64,000 nt of DNA from Neobacillus endophyticus (GCF_013248975.1 NZ_JABRWH010000001.1:2748001-2812000); one strand, 5' to 3'. Counted from the first letter of the stretch, positions 42,513-52,345 are shown. Notes: generated from the letters alone by a model not told the origin. Numbers and translations are program-made.

Positions 42513-43205
42513 TTAGTCCACTTTACAGATTTCTACCGGGCATTCCTCGCACTCGATTTCCTGTTTTAAAAAGCCCAAATCATGAATGGTAATCGTTCCC
42601 TTATTAATGGAAATTATTCCTTCCTTTCGAAGCTCACTTAACAGTCGATTGACTACTTCTCTTGAAGTGCCGCAGAAATTGGCTAATTCCTGGTTTGTTA
42701 AAGGTAAATCAATGATCACACCATCATTGGTTTTTAAACCATAACTATTATGGATCCGGATTAAGGTGGAATACAACGCCCCTTTTTTTCCATGTAAAAC
42801 AAGGTCGCGAAATTTTGCCTGTGTTTTTCGATGCTGCTGGCTCATCCACTTCATGAATTCAAGGGATAAGGCGAGATTTTGAGACAGCTTCTCTTCCAGA
42901 ACATTTCTCATGATGACTCCTACTTGACCTGTTTCTGCCACTCGTCCACTTAATGTATATTTCGGTTTAGGGGAAAATAAGGTTAATTCACCTATAAAAT
43001 CTCCTGCTGCACACATCCGTAATGTCAGCTCTCGGCCGTCTGGAATGATTTTACTAACTTGCAGTATTCCACTTTGAATAATATACATTTCATTGGCTGG
43101 AGTTCCTTCTTGAAACAAAAAGGTTCCCTTTTCCATTTTTTTTGTGTGGTGAACTGTCTCGAGAAGCTGTGCTAATAAAACCGGCATTTCTGTAATGGAC
43201 TGCAT
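42513..43205 (-). CDS. fnr: Crp/Fnr regulator with C-terminal Fe-S cysteines (Fnr paralogue 2)
   Basis: A 230-residue Fnr paralogue with the same build as the one at 37645: beta-barrel sensor fold, dimer helix, winged helix (FCGTSREVVNRLLSELRK) and a C-terminal cluster CEECPVEIC (Cys219, Cys222, Cys227) plus Asp134 in KFRDL. The recognition helices are nearly identical in both (GTSRE.-NR-LSEL), so they should bind the same operator. I estimate clear overall similarity but many differences in the sensor domain, so this is an old duplication or separate acquisition, not a recent copy. No Fnr-type site was seen before either fnr gene. Confidence 0.9.
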   Translation of the reverse strand: MQSITEMPVLLAQLLETVHHTKKMEKGTFLFQEGTPANEMYIIQSGILQVSKIIPDGRELTLRMCAAGDFIGELTLFSPKPKYTLSGRVAETGQVGVIMRNVLEEKLSQNLALSLEFMKWMSQQHRKTQAKFRDLVLHGKKGALYSTLIRIHNSYGLKTNDGVIIDLPLTNQELANFCGTSREVVNRLLSELRKEGIISINKGTITIHDLGFLKQEIECEECPVEICKVD

Positions 43206-43437
43206 AGATTTTTACCACCTTTTGGAGATAAACTCAAATTTGCTGGATTTTACTATAATTATATTGTTAAACAAGATTTTTAAGCAATAATTGAAGAATA
43301 AGTTCATATAATCGTCAAAAAAGGTTGCCTATTTCTTAGGAAATAATGACGAAATATGAAAAAATGACAAAAATTCCATTAATGGCTCTCTTTGAAAAGG
43401 AAATAATAAATATTGTAATGATAAGGAGGGATAAAAA

Positions 43438-43617
43438 ATGGGCCAAAACCACCAATTTAAATCAGGGAAAAAAGCACCCAATAATGGCGTGTATATTGAA
43501 GTTGGCGATACAGGAGATAATGTCATCAATCCCAAAAAAATTAAGCTAAAAGCTGGCGATCCATTTCCAGAAACATCAAATGATGACCGTGTTTGGACAT
43601 ACAAAAGAAAACCATAA
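43438..43617 (+). CDS. yjzC: YjzC family small protein
   Basis: A 59-residue protein, MGQNHQFKSGKKAPNNGVYI at the start and RVWTYKRKP at the end, clearly the YjzC family of Bacillaceae. It looks like a small beta-rich domain; function unknown. Ribosome site AAGGAGGG is eight bases before the ATG. A hairpin terminator follows and then clpB. In B. subtilis yjzC is near yjzD and yjaU, as here, with clpB lacking. Confidence 0.85.
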   Translation: MGQNHQFKSGKKAPNNGVYIEVGDTGDNVINPKKIKLKAGDPFPETSNDDRVWTYKRKP

Positions 43618-43625
43618 ATACTTAC

Positions 43626-43656
43626 AAAAAGCCATCCAGAGGGTGGCTTTTCTACA
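43626..43656 (+). terminator. yjzC terminator
   Basis: AAAAGCCATCC pairs with GGGTGGCTTTT (43627-43651), then TCTA; short loop. Confidence 0.75.
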
Positions 43657-43665
43657 TTACAATAT

Positions 43666-43695
43666 TTTACTTTCTACATATTTTTGGTTTATAAT
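43666..43695 (+). promoter_or_regulatory. clpB promoter
   Basis: TTTACT at 43666-43671 and TATAAT at 43690-43695, spacer 18. The predicted start near 43702 is just before the CtsR operator. Confidence 0.65.
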
Positions 43696-43705
43696 ATCAG
43701 TAATA

Positions 43706-43722
43706 GGTCAAAAAAGGTCAAA
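43706..43722 (+). promoter_or_regulatory. CtsR operator of clpB
   Basis: GGTCAAA-AAA-GGTCAAA is a perfect direct heptad repeat of the CtsR type (RGTCAAA-NNN-RGTCAAA), lying at the start of transcription. CtsR represses clp genes and is inactivated by heat, so clpB should be heat-induced. Confidence 0.93.
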
Positions 43723-43739
43723 AAAGGAAGTGATGTGAA

Positions 43740-46334
43740 ATGGACTTAAACCGCATGACTGAAAGGCTGCAAAAGGCTTTAATGGACGCCCAAAACTTGG
43801 CGATTAGAAATAATCATCAAGAAATTGATGAACCTCATTTATTTATAGCATTATTAGATCAAGAGGATAGTCTGATTGGCTCCATCTTCAAAAATTTAGG
43901 AGTGCCTGAAGAGAAAATCAAGGGCAGCCTGCTAAATTCCCTAGGGAAAAAGCCTCAGGTTACTGGAAGTGGTTTAGAACATGGAAAGCTGTATATAACC
44001 TCAAAATTGCAAAAACTCTTAGTGAATGCTGAAGATCAAGCCAAGAATTTTTCAGATGAATATATATCGGTTGAACACATTTTATTAGCTGCGGCCCGTA
44101 CAAATGATTCCGAAATGTATAAGACTATTCACGCAGAGGGTCTTACATTTGAGGATATTCTATCAGCGATAAAAGCCATAAGGGGGAATCAACGAGTGAC
44201 ATCACAAAATCCCGAAGCCGGATATGAAGCACTTAAGAAATATGGAAGAGACCTTGTTTCTGAAGTGAAAGCAGGTAAAGTTGATCCGGTCATTGGCAGG
44301 GATGCAGAAATTCGCAATGTAATTAGAATCCTTTCAAGAAAGACAAAAAATAATCCAGTATTAATAGGTGAGCCAGGTGTTGGTAAAACAGCCATTGTCG
44401 AGGGGCTTGCACATAGAATCGTTAGAAAGGATGTCCCTGAAGGATTAAAGGATAAAACCATATTTGCATTAGATATGGGCTCCTTAATTGCCGGAGCGAA
44501 GTTCAGAGGAGAATTCGAAGAAAGACTGAAGGCAGTATTAACTGAAATCAAGAAAAGTGAAGGTCAAATACTATTGTTTATTGATGAAATTCATACAATA
44601 GTTGGGGCAGGAAAAACAGAGGGAGCCATGGATGCAGGAAATATGCTGAAGCCAATGCTTGCCCGTGGGGAACTTCATTGTATTGGTGCGACAACATTGG
44701 ATGAACATCGAAAATATATTGAAAAAGATCCGGCACTTGAACGGAGATTCCAGCCCGTAATGATCCAAGAGCCTACAGTAGAGGATACAATTTCTATTCT
44801 TAGAGGATTAAAAGAGCGATTCGAGGTGTATCATGGAGTAAAAATTCATGATCATGCTTTAGTATCCGCTGCCACTTTATCTGACCGCTATATTACTGAC
44901 CGTTTTTTACCGGATAAAGCCATTGATCTTGTCGATGAAGCCTGTGCTTTAATTCGAACGGAAATCGATTCCATGCCTACAGAGCTAGACGAAGTAACCC
45001 GCCGAGTGATGCAATTGGAAATCGAGGAAGCGGCATTAAGGAAAGAGCAAGATGACGTAAGTAAACACCGGCTTGAAACTTTATTAAAAGAGCTTGCTGA
45101 TCTGAAAGAACAATCCGATACCATGAAGGCGAAATGGATGGAGGAAAAACAGAAGATTCAACGCTTGCAGGAAAAAAGAGAACAAATCGAGAAGCTGCGC
45201 CGAGAGCTTGAACAAGCTGAGGATCAATACAATTTAAATCGTGCGGCTGAACTAAGGCACGGCCTGATACCTACGGCAGAAAAGGAACTAAAAGTACTGG
45301 AGGCAGATTCCTCAACTGACCGTCTGCTTCGTGAAGAAGTAACAGGTGAAGAAATTTCTAATATTGTTTCAAGGTGGACAGGGATTCCCTTATCAAAGCT
45401 AGTTGAAGGTGAAAGAGAAAAGCTGCTCCGCTTAGAAACGATCCTTCAGGAAAGGGTAATAGGTCAAAATGAAGCAGTTAATTTGGTTGCTGATGCTGTA
45501 TTAAGGGCGAGGGCTGGAATTAAAGATCCCAACCGTCCTATTGGATCTTTCCTATTTTTGGGGCCAACCGGTGTAGGTAAGACAGAGCTTGCGAAAGCAT
45601 TGGCAGAAGCACTTTTCGATAGTGAGGAACATATTATCCGAATTGACATGTCCGAGTATATGGAAAAGCACGCTGTTTCACGTTTGATCGGGGCGCCTCC
45701 AGGTTATATTGGCTATGAAGAAGGCGGGCAATTGACCGAAGCTGTAAGGAGAAGGCCATATTCAGTAATTTTAATGGATGAAATCGAAAAAGCTCACCCA
45801 GAAGTCTTTAATATCTTACTTCAAGCGCTTGATGATGGCCGAATTACAGATTCCCAAGGACGAGTGGTGGATTTTAAAAACACAGTTATCATAATGACAT
45901 CCAATATAGGATCGCAATTTTTACTGGAACGATCAGAGAATGAGATTGAAATTTCGAATTTGGCAAGGGAAAATGTGATGGGACAGCTACGGGCACATTT
46001 TCGTCCAGAATTTTTAAATCGTATCGATGAGACGATCCTCTTTAAACCACTTTCGCTTCGGGAGATAAAAAATATAGTCATCAAGATGTTAAATGATCTG
46101 CAAAGTAGGCTAAAAGAGCAGCAAATCAGCATTTCGATTACAGATGAAGCACAACAGTTCATTGCTGAAAATGGATTTGACCCTATTTATGGAGCAAGGC
46201 CATTGAAGCGTTTTATTCAAAGAAATATTGAAACAAAGCTTGCCCGTGAAATCATTGCCGGAAAGGTTTTCGATGGAGCAATTGTGGAAATAACGACGGA
46301 AAATGGAGACATAGCTTTAAAAATAAATGAATAA
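43740..46334 (+). CDS. clpB: ATP-dependent disaggregase ClpB
   Basis: ClpB (864 residues) resolves protein aggregates together with DnaK. Order of parts: N-domain (1-150), first AAA+ module with GEPGVGKT near 205, a coiled-coil middle domain of about 395-530 (rich in [20 protein letters not shown]), and second AAA+ module with GPTGVGKT near 605, and the C-terminal oligomerisation part ([16 protein letters not shown]). The long middle domain and lack of a ClpP-loop IGF tripeptide separate it from ClpC. It is absent from B. subtilis but common in other Bacillaceae. A CtsR operator lies in the promoter. Confidence 0.96.
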   Translation: MDLNRMTERLQKALMDAQNLAIRNNHQEIDEPHLFIALLDQEDSLIGSIFKNLGVPEEKIKGSLLNSLGKKPQVTGSGLEHGKLYITSKLQKLLVNAEDQAKNFSDEYISVEHILLAAARTNDSEMYKTIHAEGLTFEDILSAIKAIRGNQRVTSQNPEAGYEALKKYGRDLVSEVKAGKVDPVIGRDAEIRNVIRILSRKTKNNPVLIGEPGVGKTAIVEGLAHRIVRKDVPEGLKDKTIFALDMGSLIAGAKFRGEFEERLKAVLTEIKKSEGQILLFIDEIHTIVGAGKTEGAMDAGNMLKPMLARGELHCIGATTLDEHRKYIEKDPALERRFQPVMIQEPTVEDTISILRGLKERFEVYHGVKIHDHALVSAATLSDRYITDRFLPDKAIDLVDEACALIRTEIDSMPTELDEVTRRVMQLEIEEAALRKEQDDVSKHRLETLLKELADLKEQSDTMKAKWMEEKQKIQRLQEKREQIEKLRRELEQAEDQYNLNRAAELRHGLIPTAEKELKVLEADSSTDRLLREEVTGEEISNIVSRWTGIPLSKLVEGEREKLLRLETILQERVIGQNEAVNLVADAVLRARAGIKDPNRPIGSFLFLGPTGVGKTELAKALAEALFDSEEHIIRIDMSEYMEKHAVSRLIGAPPGYIGYEEGGQLTEAVRRRPYSVILMDEIEKAHPEVFNILLQALDDGRITDSQGRVVDFKNTVIIMTSNIGSQFLLERSENEIEISNLARENVMGQLRAHFRPEFLNRIDETILFKPLSLREIKNIVIKMLNDLQSRLKEQQISISITDEAQQFIAENGFDPIYGARPLKRFIQRNIETKLAREIIAGKVFDGAIVEITTENGDIALKINE

Positions 46335-46349
46335 AAAGAAATAAGAAAT

Positions 46350-46394
46350 GAAAAAAAGGTCTTCCGTTTAGTTAATGGGAGACCTTAAAAAAAT
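46350..46394. terminator. Bidirectional terminator clpB / yjzD
   Basis: AAGGTCT (46356-46362) pairs with AGACCTT (46380-46386), with A runs on the left and right sides as seen from each strand. Confidence 0.78.
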
Positions 46395-46579
46395 TAATGT
46401 TTTTTAACCGGTTCGTTTGGAATGATAGCAGAAACGATAAAAATAAGAATCGTAACACACACAGCCATAATAGCACCTAATTTAACATCAAATGCAGCTC
46501 CGGGAGTCATCGAACTTACTACGTATGTAAGCATTTCCACCAAAAGAAACGTCCAAAAAAAGGTCCAAAAGAAACGCAC
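46394..46579 (-). CDS. yjzD: DUF2929 membrane protein YjzD
   Basis: A 61-residue protein with two transmembrane helices (about 3-22 and 35-53) and a short polar end, the DUF2929/YjzD family. Function unknown. It is convergent with clpB and divergent from yjaU; the latter's open frame runs upstream through this gene on the other strand, which is not coding. Confidence 0.8.
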   Translation of the reverse strand: MRFFWTFFWTFLLVEMLTYVVSSMTPGAAFDVKLGAIMAVCVTILIFIVSAIIPNEPVKKH

Positions 46580-46757
46580 TTCTATTCACCTCTTACTATT
46601 TTTCATCATTACTTATCTTACCATATGGCATAAAATTAATAAATGCAAATTTTTCGCTGAAAATCAAAAGAGAAGTCAGAAGATGGGCAAACTCCCGTTC
46701 AACTTTTATAAAGCGACATACATTATGATGAGGAAATATGTAAAAGGAGATTTACCA

Positions 46758-47480
46758 ATGGAGAACCGCAATTTTCAAATGGATACCCAATGGAATATTG
46801 TTTACTACCCTGAAAAGCCTACAGGATTTGGGATTTTAATCATTGGCGATGAGCGGCATTTTGTTGACGAAAGTAAAAGCTTTTGGACACAAAATGAAGG
46901 AAAATGTACAGTGTTGGACCAATTAAAGGAAAAGGGGTACACCATTTTTTCCTCAAATCTTTTTGGGCGAAATTGGGGAAGTGAAAATGCTGTTGAGCTT
47001 GCAGGGAGACTTTATCAGTATATTATGCGAAGTGAGATATTAAATAGAAAAATCCATATTTTAGCTGAAGGAATGGGTGCACTTGTTGCAATTAAATTAA
47101 TGGAAAAAATGAAGGAAAGTATAAGGTCTGTGATCCTTCTCAATCCAATACTTTCATTGAAGTATCACCTTGAGCAGGAGAAGGAGCATAAGTTTTTCTA
47201 TAAAAAGCTGCTTCGGGAGTTAACATGTGCATATCAAGAAGATCAAAAAGTACTGGAAAGCACCATTTTTAACTTAGAAGACAACATTAATCTCGATTTT
47301 GGAATACCTGTGAAAATCATTCATGTACTTGCTGGTGGAAAATCGTATAATCAGTCAAAACAGTACCAACAAATCCTGGACTCTTCTAAATTTAATCCTA
47401 CTTATATTCTTCCAGAAAAAAAACCACAGCTTGGTAAAATCTGCATTAATTTTTTCACACACCATGAATCAATACTCTAA
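46758..47480 (+). CDS. yjaU: YjaU-like alpha/beta hydrolase fold protein
   Basis: A 240-residue protein probably of alpha/beta hydrolase fold: strand FGILIIGDE, then LYQYIMRSEILNRKIHILAEGMGA, where the nucleophile elbow would be AEGMG. The usual Ser is replaced by Glu at that position (G-x-S-x-G is not seen), so it may be non-catalytic. B. subtilis YjaU occupies this position. The ATG at 46758 follows AAAAGGAGA; the longer frame upstream overlaps yjzD and is rejected. It is followed by yjaV and med in the same direction. Confidence 0.72.
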   Translation: MENRNFQMDTQWNIVYYPEKPTGFGILIIGDERHFVDESKSFWTQNEGKCTVLDQLKEKGYTIFSSNLFGRNWGSENAVELAGRLYQYIMRSEILNRKIHILAEGMGALVAIKLMEKMKESIRSVILLNPILSLKYHLEQEKEHKFFYKKLLRELTCAYQEDQKVLESTIFNLEDNINLDFGIPVKIIHVLAGGKSYNQSKQYQQILDSSKFNPTYILPEKKPQLGKICINFFTHHESIL

Positions 47481-47560
47481 TATCTGAACCTCCTCAAAAG
47501 AAATATTTCCTTAATCTTCCGCATAGGATTCATTAAGGTTAGTTTGGGGAGGAAGATTTA

Positions 47561-48400
47561 ATGGACAAGGCAGTTGTTTTGGACGTTTTTGACTTTGTGG
47601 GCTTTCACTTTTGCAAATATATATTGAATAAGGGATATGAAGTGAAGGGGTTATCTTTTGACGGAAACTCTGATGCTGAAAATATGGATGAAAAAAGTAT
47701 GGAAATCGGCAGAAATGCTAATTTTAGCACTCATTCATTACTGGATTGGACGGAACATTTCTCTGAACAAGACCCAATCACTCAACTATTTATCATTTCT
47801 ATCTATGACTTGTATATGCTAAGTAAAGATTCATTGAGTGAAAAGAAGGAAATTACAGATCCAATCATTCAATATTTTTCAAGGATGGGAAATCGTATAA
47901 AACTAGTCGTATTTTTGCCAATCCAAATGTATAGAGAGATAAATGTTTGGTCACCCTTTTTTGAACAAACTAAAGAACTAGTATCCCATGTACAAATGTT
48001 TTATTTGCCAACTGTCTTTGGGCCATGGCAACCGGAAGTATTTTTGTTTCAACAGATGATCCTTGGGAGATTTAAGCAGCTGGAAATAATTCAATCTGAG
48101 CGGGAATGGACAAGAGATGCTCTTTTCGTGACTGATGCAGTAAAAACAATTTATGACACGATCCAATTTGGGAAACCCGGAAGTTATCTTTTAGAGAGTG
48201 GTCAAGATAATTATTGGGAAGAATGTGCTTCCTACCTTAAAATGGATAAAAGTACGGTGAAGAAACATCGTGACGGCTGGCAAGGACTTGATGATTCTAT
48301 TCAAAAGGTTATTGTAAAAAACCTGACCCCCCTATCTGATTCAATAACAGCACAAATAGAACTAAATGAACGAATGCATAATCATTTTCGTTTAAAATGA
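47561..48400 (+). CDS. yjaV: YjaV-like NAD-dependent epimerase-fold protein
   Basis: A 279-residue protein of Rossmann/extended SDR type (AVVLDVFDFVGFHFCKYIL where a glycine-rich loop would be expected; the GxxGxxG motif is degenerate). The segment MFYLPTVFGPWQPEVFLFQQ resembles the substrate-binding part of UDP-sugar epimerases. The catalytic YxxxK is not apparent, so activity is doubtful. Location between yjaU and med matches B. subtilis yjaV. Function unknown. Confidence 0.7.
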   Translation: MDKAVVLDVFDFVGFHFCKYILNKGYEVKGLSFDGNSDAENMDEKSMEIGRNANFSTHSLLDWTEHFSEQDPITQLFIISIYDLYMLSKDSLSEKKEITDPIIQYFSRMGNRIKLVVFLPIQMYREINVWSPFFEQTKELVSHVQMFYLPTVFGPWQPEVFLFQQMILGRFKQLEIIQSEREWTRDALFVTDAVKTIYDTIQFGKPGSYLLESGQDNYWEECASYLKMDKSTVKKHRDGWQGLDDSIQKVIVKNLTPLSDSITAQIELNERMHNHFRLK

Positions 48401-48515
48401 ATAAATCTTTTCAATTATTTATTCGAAGGTTAGAATATAAATGAAAATAAAGAATCCTGAAAGGACCATTTAGAATAAAAACATTGGAGATTTAAATGGG
48501 GATGGGCAGGCAGCT

Positions 48516-49478
48516 ATGAAGAGAATGCATGGAATGCTGTATCGTTATGGAATGATCCTTTTAAGTCTTTTTATACTTGGATCATGCAGTGCAACAAAGT
48601 CTGAAGGAAAATTAAAAAAGGTAGGGCTATTGGTACCTGAAACCATAAGTGATCAAGTATGGGGGACAAAAGGCTATAAAGGAATTCTGAAGATTCAATC
48701 TAACCTCCATGTAGATGTTTATTACAAAGAAGGAATGAATTCGGAAGCAGCGGTGGATCGAGCAGTTAAAGAATTGCAGCAAAAAGGTGTAAATCTTATC
48801 TTTGGCCACGGTTCCGAGTATGCGGACTATTTTAATGATATTTCTAATAAATATCCTCAAATACATTTTGTTAGTTTTAATGGGGATGCAAAAAATCCAA
48901 ATACGACCAGCTTAAGTTTTAAGGCTTATGCAATGGGGTTTTTTGGCGGAATGGTTGCAGCCCATATGTCCAAAGCAAAAAAAGTCGGTGTTTTAGCGGC
49001 ATATGAATGGCAGCCGGAAGTTGAAGGATTTTATCAGGGTGCATTGGCTGAAAATAAAAATACAAAAGTTACAATCAATTATGTAGGAAATTGGGATGAT
49101 GAAAATAAAGCCGTTCAGCTCGTAGATCACATGATGAATGAAGGAGTAGACGTCATATATCCTGCCGGAGATGGGTTTAATGTACCTGTTATTGAAAGGG
49201 TGAAAGACCGGGGGTTATATGTAATTGGTTTTGTTTCGGACCAATCAGATTTGGGAGAGACAACTGTTCTTGCTAGTACAGTACAACAAGTGGATAAACT
49301 ATATGTAAAAGTAGCGGATCAATTTAATCAAGGGAAATTGAAATCAGGTAACCTATCGTTTGATTTTCAAGACGGAGTCATGTCGATGGGAAAATATAGT
49401 CCGTTAGTTGATAAAGAGTTTATTAGAAAAATGAATCATCAGATTACTGTTTATACTAAAACCGGAAAACTTCCTTAA
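48516..49478 (+). CDS. med: Med-like BMP-family lipoprotein, positive regulator of comK
   Basis: A 320-residue lipoprotein: signal peptide with lipobox LGSC (Cys24), then a BMP/PnrA-type substrate-binding domain (KKVGLLVPETISDQVWGTKG, FGHGSEYADYF, VDVIYPAGDGFNVPVIE). B. subtilis Med, in the same place, raises comK expression; the mechanism is not known from sequence, and PnrA-like relatives bind nucleosides. With comK in the same window, the pair suggests that natural competence may be possible. The ribosome site (GGGCAGG) is weak. In B. subtilis comZ follows; here a minus-strand gene does. Confidence 0.85.
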   Translation: MKRMHGMLYRYGMILLSLFILGSCSATKSEGKLKKVGLLVPETISDQVWGTKGYKGILKIQSNLHVDVYYKEGMNSEAAVDRAVKELQQKGVNLIFGHGSEYADYFNDISNKYPQIHFVSFNGDAKNPNTTSLSFKAYAMGFFGGMVAAHMSKAKKVGVLAAYEWQPEVEGFYQGALAENKNTKVTINYVGNWDDENKAVQLVDHMMNEGVDVIYPAGDGFNVPVIERVKDRGLYVIGFVSDQSDLGETTVLASTVQQVDKLYVKVADQFNQGKLKSGNLSFDFQDGVMSMGKYSPLVDKEFIRKMNHQITVYTKTGKLP

Positions 49479-49479
49479 A

Positions 49480-49511
49480 AAATGAGCTGACCAATTGGTC
49501 AGCTCATTTTC
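49480..49511. terminator. Bidirectional terminator after med
   Basis: AATGAGCTGACC (49481-49492) pairs perfectly with GGTCAGCTCATT (49497-49508); 12-bp stem, four-base loop, T run after. It overlaps the end of the convergent gene. Confidence 0.85.
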
Positions 49512-49821
49512 TCTTCCATATTTGTTCAATAAAAGGATAAATATTTTGAAATAAAGGCTTTAATCCATTCACTGAGTCTATTAACTTATCAATATTAACC
49601 ATTATTTCTTCGTAATTAATCCCCTGCTGATTGCTTGCTGCCAATTCGGGTTGGGATTCAAGATCGGAAGGAATTGGCTGATGATGGGATCCCATGGGCC
49701 CAAACATTAAGGCATTGAATGGATCTTGGTCCCATCGATTATGGTTCTCCTCTCGCGGAGGGATATTTTGATCATCGGATTCCCTGAATGAGGAAATGGT
49801 CTCAAACTCCCGCTCTTCCAT
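49504..49821 (-). CDS. Hypothetical protein, 105 residues
   Basis: A small hydrophilic protein, disordered in its first 65 residues (rich in Glu, Pro, Gln, Asn, His) with a predicted helical end (YEEIMVNIDKLIDSVNGLKP). The ribosome site AAAGGAGTG is good. I do not recognise the family, though the composition is reminiscent of small spore-coat proteins. In B. subtilis the place after med holds comZ on the plus strand; this is not ComZ (no similarity, opposite strand). Confidence 0.6.
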   Translation of the reverse strand: MEEREFETISSFRESDDQNIPPREENHNRWDQDPFNALMFGPMGSHHQPIPSDLESQPELAASNQQGINYEEIMVNIDKLIDSVNGLKPLFQNIYPFIEQIWKRK

Positions 49822-49924
49822 ATAAATGCAGCACTCCTTTCTGAAATGTTCTCTTATTTTAAAGTATGTATAAACAATGAAAAGGAATGGACAATTGCGG
49901 AAAAGGGAAGATTAGAAGAAAAAG

Positions 49925-49954
49925 TTGCTTAAATGGCATGTCATTTGATAAAAT
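49925..49954 (+). promoter_or_regulatory. fabH promoter
   Basis: TTGCTT at 49925-49930 and extended -10 TGATAAAAT (TAAAAT at 49949-49954), spacer 18. The FapR operator follows directly. A TATAAT further down at 49984-49989 is an alternative. Confidence 0.55.
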
Positions 49955-49971
49955 TAGTACCAAGTCATAAT
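49953..49971. promoter_or_regulatory. FapR operator of fabH-fabF
   Basis: ATTAGTACCAAGTCATAAT matches the FapR box ATTAGTACCTAGTCTTAAT at 17 of 19 positions. FapR represses membrane lipid genes and is released by malonyl-CoA. The position at the -10/start is that of a repressor site. Confidence 0.82.
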
Positions 49972-50029
49972 AATTGATAATAATATAATAAAGACACCAG
50001 TCATTTATAAATTTTAAGGAGATGGAAAC

Positions 50030-50962
50030 ATGAGAGCTGGTATTGTTGGAATTGGAAGATATTTACCTGAAAAGGTTGTTACAAATTTAGATTTAGAGAA
50101 AGTGATGGATACCTCGGATGAATGGATTCGTACGAGAACAGGCATTGAAGAAAGACGCATTGCTGCCGATGATGTGGACACGTCTGATATGGCGTTTTTT
50201 GCTGCCCAAAAAGCCATTAAGGATGCTGGGATCACTCCTGAAGAAATTGATTTAATTCTGGTAGCAACAGTTACACCTGATACTCCATTTCCTTCTGTTT
50301 CCTGTAAAATCCAAGAAAGATTAGGCGCTGTTAAAGCAGCTGCAATGGATATAAGTGCGGCATGTGCAGGATTTATGTATGGAATCGTCACCGCTAAACA
50401 ATTTATTGAAGCTAAAGTTTATAAATATGTTCTGGTTGTTGGTGTTGAAAAGCTTTCTAAAATTACGGATTGGTCTGACAGAAATACTGCGGTATTGTTT
50501 GGTGATGGTGCAGGGGCAGCTGTAATTGGAGGTGTATCAGAAAATCGGGGAATTCTTGCATTTGAGCTTGGTGCAGATGGTACAGGAGGCAAACATCTTT
50601 ATCAAGATGAATACATCATTATGAATGGGCGTGAAGTATTTAAGTTTGCTGTAAGACAAATGGGGGAAAGCTGTATAAATGTTCTTGATAAAGCGGGGCT
50701 AAAGAAGGAGGATGTTGATTTCCTTATTCCACATCAGGCAAATATCCGAATCATGGAAGCCTCAAGACAAAGGCTGGAGCTTCCTGAAGAAAAAATGTCC
50801 AAAACCGTTGATAAATATGGAAACACTTCTGCAGCATCCATTCCGATCTCGATAGTGGAAGAACTGGAAGCAGGAAATATTAAGGATGATGACTTAATCG
50901 TAATGGTTGGCTTCGGCGGAGGATTAACTTGGGGCGCCATTGCCATTCGGTGGGGAAAATAA
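50030..50962 (+). CDS. fabH: 3-oxoacyl-ACP synthase III FabH
   Basis: FabH (310 residues) starts fatty acid synthesis by condensing a branched or straight acyl-CoA with malonyl-ACP. The triad is intact: Cys112 in ISAACAGF, His235 in IPHQANIRI, Asn265 in KYGNTSAAS. It is the first gene of the fabH-fabF pair, corresponding to fabHA in B. subtilis, and is under a FapR operator. In Bacillus the enzyme prefers branched primers; that cannot be read here. fabF follows after 102 bases. Confidence 0.96.
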   Translation: MRAGIVGIGRYLPEKVVTNLDLEKVMDTSDEWIRTRTGIEERRIAADDVDTSDMAFFAAQKAIKDAGITPEEIDLILVATVTPDTPFPSVSCKIQERLGAVKAAAMDISAACAGFMYGIVTAKQFIEAKVYKYVLVVGVEKLSKITDWSDRNTAVLFGDGAGAAVIGGVSENRGILAFELGADGTGGKHLYQDEYIIMNGREVFKFAVRQMGESCINVLDKAGLKKEDVDFLIPHQANIRIMEASRQRLELPEEKMSKTVDKYGNTSAASIPISIVEELEAGNIKDDDLIVMVGFGGGLTWGAIAIRWGK

Positions 50963-51064
50963 GTAAAGCATAGTAACAATTAAAGCTCTACAATATTTTA
51001 TTTTAAATGGAAACTATTAAAAATGTACTATAAAAAAGTTCGATTTAGATAAGGAGTTGCTTAA

Positions 51065-52303
51065 ATGGAAAAACGAAGAGTTGTAGTAACTGGTGTTGGA
51101 GCGGTTACACCACTTGGAAACGATGTTGAAACAACCTGGAAAGGGATTTTGGAAGGTAAATCCGGAATTGGCCCGCTAACAAGATTAAATGCAGACGATT
51201 ATCCGGCCAAGGTTGCAGCTGAATTAAAAGATTTTAATCCGGAAGCTTTTATGGAGAAAAAAGATGCAAGAAAGATGGACCGGTTTACGCAATATGCTGT
51301 GGCAAGTTCGTTAATGGCAGTAAAAGATGCCAATCTGACGATTAATGAGGAAAATTCGCATCGGGTTGGTGTTTGGATTGGTTCAGGCATTGGCGGAATG
51401 GAGACTTTCGAGCAACAATTTGAGATTTTTCAACAAAGAGGGTATAAAAGAGTCAGTCCATTTTTTGTTCCAATGATGATTCCAGATATGGCAACAGGCC
51501 AAGTATCTATTACACTTGGGGCTAGAGGATTCAATTCTTGTACTGTTACTGCATGTGCAACAGGGACAAATTCTATTGGAGACGCCTTTAAAGTCATCCA
51601 ACGCGGTGATGCAGATGTGATGGTGACAGGAGGAAGTGAAGCACCAATTACAAGGATGGCTGTGGCAGGTTTCTGTGCGAATACTGCCTTATCCACGAAT
51701 CCAGATCCAAAAACTGCTAGCCGTCCTTTTGATAAGAACCGAGATGGATTTGTTATCGGTGAAGGTGCAGGGATTGTCATTTTAGAGGAATTAGAACATG
51801 CATTAGCACGGGGCGCCAAAATATATGCTGAAATTGTCGGTTACGGAGCAACCGGAGATGCGTATCATATCACTGCTCCGGCACCAGGCGGTGAAGGTGG
51901 TGCAAGGGCTATGAAGATGGCGATAAATGATGCTGGATTATTACCGGAAGATATCGATTATATCAATGCCCATGGTACTAGTACAGAATATAATGATAAG
52001 TTTGAAACACTTGCGGTGAAAGAAGTATTTGGAGAACACGCTTATAAATTGGCGATGAGCTCAACAAAGTCGATGACAGGGCATCTGCTTGGCGCAGCAG
52101 GAGGTGTAGAAGCCATTTTTACTTTATTGGCAATGAGAGACAGCATAATGCCTCCTACCATGAATTATGAAACTCCAGATCCTGAATGTGATTTGGATTA
52201 TATTGCAAATTCTGCACGACCAAAAGAAATAAAAGCAGCCATGAGCAACTCACTAGGCTTCGGCGGCCATAACGCCACCATTGTATTTAAGAAATATGAA
52301 TAA
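51065..52303 (+). CDS. fabF: 3-oxoacyl-ACP synthase II FabF
   Basis: FabF (412 residues) elongates acyl-ACP by condensation with malonyl-ACP. The catalytic Cys164 lies in [13 protein letters not shown], the first histidine in [12 protein letters not shown] and the second in [12 protein letters not shown], with the C-terminal [10 protein letters not shown] gate. B. subtilis has the same fabHA-fabF pairing, where FapR controls both. It has its own ribosome site (TAAGGAG); the 102-base gap has no clear promoter. A strong terminator follows. Confidence 0.96.
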   Translation: MEKRRVVVTGVGAVTPLGNDVETTWKGILEGKSGIGPLTRLNADDYPAKVAAELKDFNPEAFMEKKDARKMDRFTQYAVASSLMAVKDANLTINEENSHRVGVWIGSGIGGMETFEQQFEIFQQRGYKRVSPFFVPMMIPDMATGQVSITLGARGFNSCTVTACATGTNSIGDAFKVIQRGDADVMVTGGSEAPITRMAVAGFCANTALSTNPDPKTASRPFDKNRDGFVIGEGAGIVILEELEHALARGAKIYAEIVGYGATGDAYHITAPAPGGEGGARAMKMAINDAGLLPEDIDYINAHGTSTEYNDKFETLAVKEVFGEHAYKLAMSSTKSMTGHLLGAAGGVEAIFTLLAMRDSIMPPTMNYETPDPECDLDYIANSARPKEIKAAMSNSLGFGGHNATIVFKKYE

Positions 52304-52304
52304 T

Positions 52305-52345
52305 AAAAAAAGACCAGGCACATTGAACTGCTTGGTCTTTTTTTT
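52305..52345 (+). terminator. fabF terminator
   Basis: AAAAAAGACCA (52305-52315) pairs with TGGTCTTTTTT (52333-52343), with an extra G-C pair (GC...GC) at the loop side. Confidence 0.83.

Noticed and set aside
46422..46757. N-terminal extension of the yjaU frame by about 112 codons
   Set aside because: It runs opposite to yjzD, lacks a ribosome site, and the ATG at 46758 has a strong one.
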